In this document: in pieces, positions 1-4,802 of the stretch
Numbering within the stretch: the first letter of the stretch is position 1
Layout of the letters: each line of letters starts with the position of its first letter
Assembly: GCA_938021455.1 (NCBI GenBank)
Contig: CALIGP010000301.1
Coordinates: 1-6,088, forward strand
Direction: 5' to 3'
Length of the DNA: 6,088 nt
Source: an uncultured Lewinella sp.
Lineage (GTDB): Bacteria > Bacteroidota > Bacteroidia > Chitinophagales > Saprospiraceae
The notes under the pieces: model-generated
Seen by the model: the letters and a program-made list of their open reading frames with translations, nothing else
The model's database searches: none
What the model was told of the DNA's origin: nothing
Translations under genes and position numbers: made by a program

Positions 1-8
1 CTAAATAA

Positions 9-692
9 ATGTACATGTTCCGATGCCTGTGGTGGCTGTGTTTTCTCCCTTCGTTGCTGTTTGGGCAGCGGACGGATAGCTTGCGGATCGACTTTCGGCC
101 ACTGCTGAATGGAGTGGCTTTAGAGCTTGAAGAAGAAGGCGGCGCCAGCGCAGGTGCAAGGAAGGTTGAGGTGCTGCGTTTTTACCTCTCCGAATTACAA
201 TTGTTAGAAGGCGAAGAGGTCGTCTTCGCCGAGAAAAACCACCACCACCTAATCGATGCAGCGGAGACTGCCTCTCTGCAACTACCACTTACTTTGCCGC
301 CGGGCCTTCGTTATGACGGTCTGCGTTTCACCCTCGGCGTTGATAGCCTGACGGCCGCCAGTGGTGTCTTTGGCGGAGACCTGGACCCCACTAACGGCAT
401 GTACTGGACCTGGCGCAGCGGCTACATCAACTTTAAGCTGGAAGGGACTTCGCCGGACTGCCCGGCGCGGAAGCAACGCTTCCAGTTTCACGTAGGGGGC
501 TTTCAGGCGCCGTTTAATTCGGAGCGGCGGGTGAGCTTGTCCGTTCTGCCAGCCAATCCTATTTCCATTGTCATCGACCTTGATCGTTTCTTCTCCGCCA
601 CTGACCTTAGGCAAGAATACCAAATTATGAGCCCGAGTGCGCTTTCGATGAAAGTGGCAGACCGGTTGGTGGAGATGTTTCGGGTGGAATAG
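9..692 (+). CDS. mbnP: MbnP-family secreted copper-binding protein homologue
   Basis: This 227-residue exported protein resembles MbnP, the copper-binding partner of the di-heme enzyme MbnH. Residues 1-19 form a signal peptide (hydrophobic core about 6-18, probable cleavage before Q20); there is no lipobox. Family landmarks seen in order are VLRFYLSELQLL (55-66), an HHH run at 78-80 leading into LIDA, a GVDS element near 110-113, GDLDPTNGMYWTWRSGY (123-139) followed by INFKLEG, FQFHVGGF (158-165) and a C-terminal MSPSALSMKVADRLVEMF helix (207-224). In studied relatives a Trp of the WxW motif becomes kynurenine and contributes to copper binding; W133 and W135 are the equivalents here. ATG at 15 is an alternative start. 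Stop triplets at 2-4 and 6-8 abut the start, so an upstream gene may end immediately before it. The probable modifying enzyme lies at 2182-3171. Family assignment is good; copper binding is inferred. Confidence 0.85.
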   Translation: MYMFRCLWWLCFLPSLLFGQRTDSLRIDFRPLLNGVALELEEEGGASAGARKVEVLRFYLSELQLLEGEEVVFAEKNHHHLIDAAETASLQLPLTLPPGLRYDGLRFTLGVDSLTAASGVFGGDLDPTNGMYWTWRSGYINFKLEGTSPDCPARKQRFQFHVGGFQAPFNSERRVSLSVLPANPISIVIDLDRFFSATDLRQEYQIMSPSALSMKVADRLVEMFRVE

Positions 693-762
693 TATTGACT
701 ACCCCTGGTTCTTAGTTTAAAAAGCGGGTTTTCATCCACTTGCAAAGGATTTTGGGAAAGCA

Positions 763-795
763 GGTGTCAAAAGGGTAAATCACCCATCAAACACC
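763..795 (+). promoter_or_regulatory. Nested dyad upstream of the YHYH lipoprotein start
   Basis: An outer inverted repeat GGTGT (763-767) / ACACC (791-795) encloses an inner one, GGGT (773-776) / ACCC (782-785). The two are separated by symmetric 5-nt spacers, CAAAA and ATCAA. The structure ends 6 nt before the GTG start at 802. It could be a leader hairpin that limits ribosome access or a two-fold operator. Both repeats are short, so chance is a real alternative. I see no convincing promoter in the surrounding 693-801 gap. Confidence 0.25.
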
Positions 796-801
796 ACACT
801 A

Positions 802-1875
802 GTGAAATATGCTTTCTACTTTTTTCCCCTTCTCTTCCTTGTCGCTTGCGCGCAAAATACTTCGGGTAAGCAAAAGGTAGAAGACACTTCCGTTACGATT
901 GATAAGGTCGTCATTGACGTAGACCCCAACCTGTTTCTGGAGCCCAGTTTAGCAGAAGCCGTCTCTACCGTTGCCTGCACGCTCTCCGACGGGACAAAAA
1001 CGACTTGTTATAAAATAGTCTCTTCCTCGTCTCCGTCGGATCATCAGATGGGCCCTTGGTGCCCAACTAATATCAGTGACGGTGCGGAGGCTGGTGGGGT
1101 CTGGGTAGAAGGAGGAGAAATCTATGATGTAGACGGTGCCTTCATCGAAAATATGGCTGCCTTCTACGATGATGATACCTGGCAGATGTACGACGCCAAC
1201 GGTGATATTTTCAGGACAAAAACTAAAGAAGACTGTGCCAACGCCGCTAATCCTAACGTTGGTGCCGAATACAAGAACTTTTGCGTGGAGTGCCTGCCAT
1301 CTTATTTGACGGATATAACCCAGGAATATCTGATTCCGGTAAGGCCGGTGCGGACAGGAGCCACCCTGGCCTTTGGCGGCGGTGGCCCCGGCGGCAAACC
1401 CGACGGTCCTCCTAAAGGACGTCCGGATGACGGCGGCCCCGGGAATCGTCCAGGAGGTGGACCGCCAGCGGGCGGCCCTGGTGGCCGTCCGGGTGGTGGA
1501 ATGATGGTAAGGGGAGTTGCCTTCAACGGTATTCGTTTTGATGGGCCAGCACCAACGCATGCTATTCTCGGTGCTTATACCCTCGCCCCCTTTGATGACG
1601 CCGGTGGACACATTAACCTGCATGCCGGTTACCATTACCACGCCGCAACGGGTGTATCTACTAAAATCACCCAAGCCGACGGCCATGCCGGCATGATCGG
1701 CTACGCCATGGATGGCCACGGTATCTACGAAAGGCTGGATGCCAATGGGAAAGAAGCTACTGACCTGGACGATTGCCGGGGGCACTACGATGAGGTCCGA
1801 GGCTACCACTACCACGTAGACAAAGCAGGAGCCAACAACTTCATCAATTGCCTGAGCGGGGCCTACGTAGAGTAA
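802..1875 (+). CDS. YHYH-domain lipoprotein with Gly/Pro-rich linker
   Basis: This 357-residue predicted lipoprotein starts with GTG. The GTG is chosen because it directly precedes a short type II signal peptide ending in the lipobox LVAC, with C16 as the lipidated Cys. An N-terminal region of about 50-185 holds seven Cys (59, 69, 87, 145, 161, 164 and the lipid Cys apart) and acidic segments such as FYDDDTWQMYDANGD. A low-complexity Gly/Pro/Arg linker covers about 191-234. The C-terminal YHYH domain (about 250-357) contains YHYH at 277-280, HAGMIGYAMDGHGIYE (295-310), DDCRGHYDE (323-331) and a second YHYH at 335-338. The domain family is widespread in Bacteroidota but has no established biochemical function that I know of. 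The clustered His residues and location between mbnP and mbnH make metal binding at the outer membrane a reasonable guess, not a demonstrated role. Confidence 0.85.
   Translation: MKYAFYFFPLLFLVACAQNTSGKQKVEDTSVTIDKVVIDVDPNLFLEPSLAEAVSTVACTLSDGTKTTCYKIVSSSSPSDHQMGPWCPTNISDGAEAGGVWVEGGEIYDVDGAFIENMAAFYDDDTWQMYDANGDIFRTKTKEDCANAANPNVGAEYKNFCVECLPSYLTDITQEYLIPVRPVRTGATLAFGGGGPGGKPDGPPKGRPDDGGPGNRPGGGPPAGGPGGRPGGGMMVRGVAFNGIRFDGPAPTHAILGAYTLAPFDDAGGHINLHAGYHYHAATGVSTKITQADGHAGMIGYAMDGHGIYERLDANGKEATDLDDCRGHYDEVRGYHYHVDKAGANNFINCLSGAYVE
1375..1503 (+). repeat. Low-complexity Gly/Pro linker-coding segment
   Basis: A G+C-rich in-frame segment of the YHYH lipoprotein gene encodes residues 192-234, made of irregular units such as GGPGGKPDG, GGPGNRPGGG and GGPGGRPGGG. 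It separates the Cys-containing N-terminal region from the YHYH domain and probably acts as a flexible spacer. The repeated GGC/GGT/CCN codons are prone to slippage, so its length may vary between strains. Confidence 0.7.
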
Positions 1876-1915
1876 GTCGCTACGCAGTTACCTCCCTCCA
1901 TAAAACATTCAACCC

Positions 1916-2185
1916 ATGAAACCGCTCTTCCTCCTGATTCTCGTTCTTGTTAGTATTGCTACTGTCCTCTTCTTTAAGCAAGCTGATGGTAACGAGCCAT
2001 CCCCACTTACTGAAAGTAGCGTTTATGCTATTAGCCTTGAGCCAGAGGAGTCTGGGTATCGACTTAATCAGCCTGAAGAAGCCTCGATTGCCATTGTAGT
2101 ACTTTCCCTGCTTTCGGTTACGGCCCTGGCAACAGCCCTTACCTTTGGTGGCCTGAAATATTTGTTTAACAGCATAACCGTATGA
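1916..2185 (+). CDS. Small membrane protein with two hydrophobic segments, unknown function
   Basis: I do not recognise this 89-residue protein. Residues about 4-20 form a hydrophobic N-terminal segment (signal anchor or signal peptide). Residues about 25-56 are polar and acidic, and about 57-83 include a second hydrophobic segment ending in GGLKYLFNSITV. There are no Cys or His residues, so it is not itself an obvious metal or haem protein. The start lies 40 nt after the preceding stop. Its TGA overlaps the ATG of the di-heme peroxidase gene (ATGA, 2182-2185), which implies translational coupling and supports this being a real gene. A membrane partner, assembly factor or anchor for the peroxidase is possible but unsupported beyond position. 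Confidence 0.65.
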   Translation: MKPLFLLILVLVSIATVLFFKQADGNEPSPLTESSVYAISLEPEESGYRLNQPEEASIAIVVLSLLSVTALATALTFGGLKYLFNSITV

Positions 2186-3171
2186 GGCTGGGAGTAATCT
2201 TGCTGGTAATGGTAATTATGAGTGGACTGGCCTTTACGCTGTTACCACCCGTTAGCATCGTGTATCCGGATTACTTCCCAACTACAGCCTACGACCTCAG
2301 GGCTCATCCCCTTGATTCGGCAAAAATTCAGCTTGGCCGCCGGCTTTTCTACGACGAGATTCTTTCTGCTGACGGGACGATCTCCTGCGCAAGTTGCCAC
2401 TCCCCCTACAATGCCTTTGCCCATACGGACCACGACTTGAGTCACGGTATTCAGGATCAAATTGGTACGCGTAACGCGCCCGCCCTCTTTAACCTCGCTT
2501 GGTCGACCTCTTTTCACCACGATGGAGCTCACCACAATATTGAATTGCAGCCATTGGCCCCCATCAGCCATCCCGCTGAAATGGGGAGTAGTATCGGAGA
2601 TATTGTTCGTCGGCTAAAGGAGAGTGCGGAATATCGGAGAGCCTTTTCCTCGTCCTTCGGAGACAGCCTCATAACCGGAGAACGAGTGCTAAAGGCACTG
2701 GCGCAGTTTCAGCTTACCCTCGTTTCCGCCGGAGCTAAATATGATCGGGTGCAGGAGGGGAAGGATACTTTCTCCGTTCAGGAGCAAAAGGGCTATACGC
2801 TTTTTCAGACCTACTGCAATGTTTGCCATGCGGAACCCCTTTTTACCAACGGAGGCTTTGCCCGGAACGGCTTGATCGTAGACACCAGCCTGAACGACTT
2901 CGGGCGTATGATGATCACCTCTCTGCCGGAAGACAGCCTGCTGTTCAAAATTCCAAGCCTGCGAAACCTGAGCTATACCCATCCGTATATGCACGATGGC
3001 CGATTCAGAAAACTTCGGCAGGTGCTTAAACATTACGCTACCCGGGACGTCAAACCGTTACCGATCACCGCCAACGAGCAATCAGATATAATCGCGTTCT
3101 TGTTAACGCTGGATGATCGGGACTTTGTCTTCGATCGTTCCCATGGGTTTCCCGGCATTTATGCCGAGTAG
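2182..3171 (+). CDS. mbnH: MauG/MbnH-type di-heme cytochrome c peroxidase
   Basis: This 329-residue exported or membrane-anchored di-heme protein has a hydrophobic N-terminal segment at about 4-22 and no lipobox. Two c-type haem sites are present: CASCH (69-73) and CNVCH (212-216), the latter followed by AEPLFTNGG. Compared from memory with Pseudomonas CcpA, N98-P100 matches the NSP element before W94, and H113 in FHHDG falls on W94. E133 (HPAEM) falls on E114, H271 (PYMHDG) on H261, and Y285 (LKHYA) on axial Met275. A Tyr at that last position is characteristic of MauG-like enzymes that oxidise protein substrates rather than simple peroxidases. Together with an MbnP gene two genes upstream, this favours MbnH: oxidation of a partner Trp to kynurenine in the periplasm using two haems. 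The His in place of the inter-haem Trp is odd. Di-heme peroxidase is near certain; the MbnH assignment is likely. Confidence 0.88.
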   Translation: MRLGVILLVMVIMSGLAFTLLPPVSIVYPDYFPTTAYDLRAHPLDSAKIQLGRRLFYDEILSADGTISCASCHSPYNAFAHTDHDLSHGIQDQIGTRNAPALFNLAWSTSFHHDGAHHNIELQPLAPISHPAEMGSSIGDIVRRLKESAEYRRAFSSSFGDSLITGERVLKALAQFQLTLVSAGAKYDRVQEGKDTFSVQEQKGYTLFQTYCNVCHAEPLFTNGGFARNGLIVDTSLNDFGRMMITSLPEDSLLFKIPSLRNLSYTHPYMHDGRFRKLRQVLKHYATRDVKPLPITANEQSDIIAFLLTLDDRDFVFDRSHGFPGIYAE

Positions 3172-3209
3172 GTCCAATGCCAGCATGAATGCGGGAGAAC
3201 AAGCCTAAA

Positions 3210-3224
3210 GGCGAAGGATTCGCC
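3210..3224 (+). terminator. Short hairpin after mbnH, possible weak terminator or processing site
   Basis: A perfect 6-bp stem, GGCGAA (3210-3215) / TTCGCC (3219-3224), encloses a GGA loop in the 90-nt gap after mbnH. GCC at 3203-3205 could pair with GGC at 3210-3212 as a competing small stem. No T-run follows directly, so strong intrinsic termination is unlikely. Partial attenuation, RNA processing or no function are all possible. Confidence 0.3.
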
Positions 3225-3261
3225 CGATAGTATAGTCTTTATTCAAAAAACATACGCTCAC

Positions 3262-4623
3262 ATGTCAAGACTTTTTACCCTGCTCCTTATAACTTTCCTC
3301 TGCACCAGCGTCCGCGCCCAACTCTCGCCCGCCATTACGAGCTGGCTACAAAACAATACGGAGACGGGGACTTACTACGTCGCCGGGAATTCTAACTTGA
3401 TCGAAAACAACATCTTGGTAAACTGCCAGCAAGTAGCCTACGATGACGACTTCGTATACGTTACCGCTACCGGGGTACCCGCTTACCCCACCGGCCCGTT
3501 TCAGGATCGTAACCCATCTCAGGCAGCGAACCAAAATGGGATATATCAAATTCCGCTGGCCCCGGTACTCAACGAAGGAACCCCAATTGCGACTACCGGC
3601 GGCAACATTGGCATTTTTATCAATGGTGTTGCTCTGTTTGATTATCGGGACGGTGTGGCCTGGAACCCCCAAACTAACGCGCTTTGTGGCGGGCCGGGTA
3701 ACGCTACCTGCCCCGGTGGCCCGCGCGCCAGTCAGGCCTGGAACCGCGACGCTATCCCCGCCGAACGAGAAGGTTTTGACTGCTCTAAAGGCCACCCGGC
3801 CAACGGTAATTATCACCATCATCAAAACCCTTCGGCCTTCAAGTTGGACCTAGCGGTCACTTCCGAGGTCTGTAACCTCTACGACGCAGAAGGCCTCTAT
3901 GCGATTGACAGCACAAAGCACGCACCTCTGATCGGCTTTGCCTACGATGGTTTCCCCATTTACGGGGCTTACGGCTTCAAAAACGCGGATGGAACGGGCG
4001 AGATCACCCGCCTGAAATCCGGCTATCAATTGCGGGATATTACTGAGCGGACCGAGCACGCCGACGGTACTGATGTGGATGACGGACCAGCCATCAGCGA
4101 TACTTATTTCCTGGGCTACTTCCGGGAAGACTATGCATTCATTGCCTCTGCGGAGGAGGATGTGCTCGACGAGCATAACGGCCGCTTCTGCGTCACACCG
4201 GAATATCCGGAAGGTACTTATGCTTACTTTGCTACCGTGAATGAAGATTGGACCTCCGCTTACCCCTACGCCGTGGGGCCCACTTTTGCCGGTGTATCCG
4301 AAAGGCGCAGCGGAGCTACGGTACCCGCAGGTGCCACCGTTTATGAAGGCACCACCTCCGTAAATGGCTTTGCTGATGGCGCCAATATCAGCGTGTTTCC
4401 CAACCCCGCAGCAGATCTTATTGCGGTACAGTTACTCGGCCTGGCCGAGTCAGATTACACCGTACAGTTGGTCAGTAGCGGAGGGCAGCTGATTAAAGAG
4501 AAAACCATTCGATCCGGGCAGACGATCGCCTATTTTGATACGCAGACGCTTTACCGTGGAATCTACTTTGTGCGTATTCTTGGCCAACGGGGCGAGATGA
4601 CGCGGAAGGTGGTAGTGGAGTAG
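3262..4623 (+). CDS. Secreted YHYH-domain protein with type IX secretion sorting domain
   Basis: This 453-residue secreted protein has a signal peptide (1-19, probable cleavage VRA|Q20). The body, about 21-345, carries a divergent YHYH domain. Its landmarks are NYHHHQNP (183-190), HAPLIGFAYDGFPIYGAYG (220-238), an LKSGYQLRD element (251-259) and DEHNGRFCVTPEYPEGTYAYF (303-323). The HAxxIGxAxDGxxIY core matches the lipoprotein at 802-1875, but the flanks differ greatly, so the two are distant relatives. Residues about 376-453 form a type A T9SS sorting domain: SVFPNPAAD near the start, a GxYFVRI strand and terminal RKVVVE. It should therefore cross the outer membrane through T9SS and be attached to the surface or released. 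The CDS ends in tandem in-frame stops (TAG TAA) and is followed by a strong terminator. Its enzymatic or binding role is unknown. Confidence 0.88.
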   Translation: MSRLFTLLLITFLCTSVRAQLSPAITSWLQNNTETGTYYVAGNSNLIENNILVNCQQVAYDDDFVYVTATGVPAYPTGPFQDRNPSQAANQNGIYQIPLAPVLNEGTPIATTGGNIGIFINGVALFDYRDGVAWNPQTNALCGGPGNATCPGGPRASQAWNRDAIPAEREGFDCSKGHPANGNYHHHQNPSAFKLDLAVTSEVCNLYDAEGLYAIDSTKHAPLIGFAYDGFPIYGAYGFKNADGTGEITRLKSGYQLRDITERTEHADGTDVDDGPAISDTYFLGYFREDYAFIASAEEDVLDEHNGRFCVTPEYPEGTYAYFATVNEDWTSAYPYAVGPTFAGVSERRSGATVPAGATVYEGTTSVNGFADGANISVFPNPAADLIAVQLLGLAESDYTVQLVSSGGQLIKEKTIRSGQTIAYFDTQTLYRGIYFVRILGQRGEMTRKVVVE

Positions 4624-4646
4624 TAATGTTAGTAGTGATAGTAGGG

Positions 4647-4711
4647 TAGTAGTGGTAGTATGGTAGTAACTTCCGCTGGTGAATTACTACCATACTACCA
4701 CTACTATTTTT
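4647..4711 (+). terminator. Intrinsic terminator with perfect 23-bp stem
   Basis: The left arm (4647-4669, built from GTA/GTG triplets) is exactly complementary to the right arm (4684-4706). The loop is 14 nt (4670-4683), within which TTC/GAA can add three more pairs past a bulged C. Five T residues follow at 4707-4711. GGGA upstream of the left arm could wobble-pair with the first T residues. The T-run is only on the + side, fitting termination of the gene ending at 4623 and separating it from the sulfatase. Confidence 0.85.
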
Positions 4712-4729
4712 CCGGCGCTTCCGCAGGTG
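4670..4729 (+). repeat. Imperfect 12-nt direct repeat around the terminator
   Basis: CTTCCGCTGGTG (4670-4681, in the hairpin loop) recurs as CTTCCGCAGGTG (4718-4729, just after the T-run) with one mismatch. The copies start 48 nt apart and bracket the right arm. This may be a trace of local duplication or of the origin of the palindrome. Confidence 0.5.
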
Positions 4730-4745
4730 CAAAGGAAGATTTTTT
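4718..4745 (+). terminator. Possible second weak terminator
   Basis: CTTCC (4718-4722) pairs with GGAAG (4734-4738) over an 11-nt loop and is followed by A and six T residues (4740-4745). The stem is only 5 bp, so it may be a backup to the strong hairpin just upstream or simply chance. The rest of the gap to 4802 is A-rich and should hold the sulfatase promoter, but I could not identify a convincing one. Confidence 0.25.
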
Positions 4746-4802
4746 AAGCAATGTAATCGGCTACGGTAAAACCAACTCTTGCGAAAAACAAACCCATCTT
4801 AC

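Noticed and set aside
695..720. Promoter candidate with TTG at 695-697 and TAGTTTAA at 713-720
   Set aside because: The spacing is too short for the Bacteroidota -33/-7 pattern and the -7 element matches only partly.
949..1815. Open 288-codon frame on the minus strand
   Set aside because: It lies opposite the YHYH lipoprotein gene, has no recognisable domain, and its openness follows from the codon composition of the real gene.
3153..3166. Inverted repeat CGGCAT/ATGCCG at the 3' end of mbnH
   Set aside because: It lies inside the coding frame, has a 2-nt loop and no T-run, and is readily explained by chance.
3346..3825. Open 159-codon frame on the minus strand and a 136-codon + frame in the same region
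   Set aside because: Both are fully inside the T9SS-type YHYH gene, whose signal peptide, domain motifs and sorting domain are clear.
1..4623. Complete methanobactin biosynthesis operon
   Set aside because: Only MbnP- and MbnH-type genes are present; nothing resembles the MbnA precursor or the MbnB/MbnC enzymes.
4624..4706. Possible CRISPR or short tandem array
   Set aside because: The GTA/TAG triplets are irregular and there are no constant repeats with unique spacers; the structure is one palindrome.
4493..4732. Minus-strand frame across the palindrome
   Set aside because: Its Tyr/Thr-rich stretch is a translation of the terminator arms and it overlaps the end of a well supported gene.
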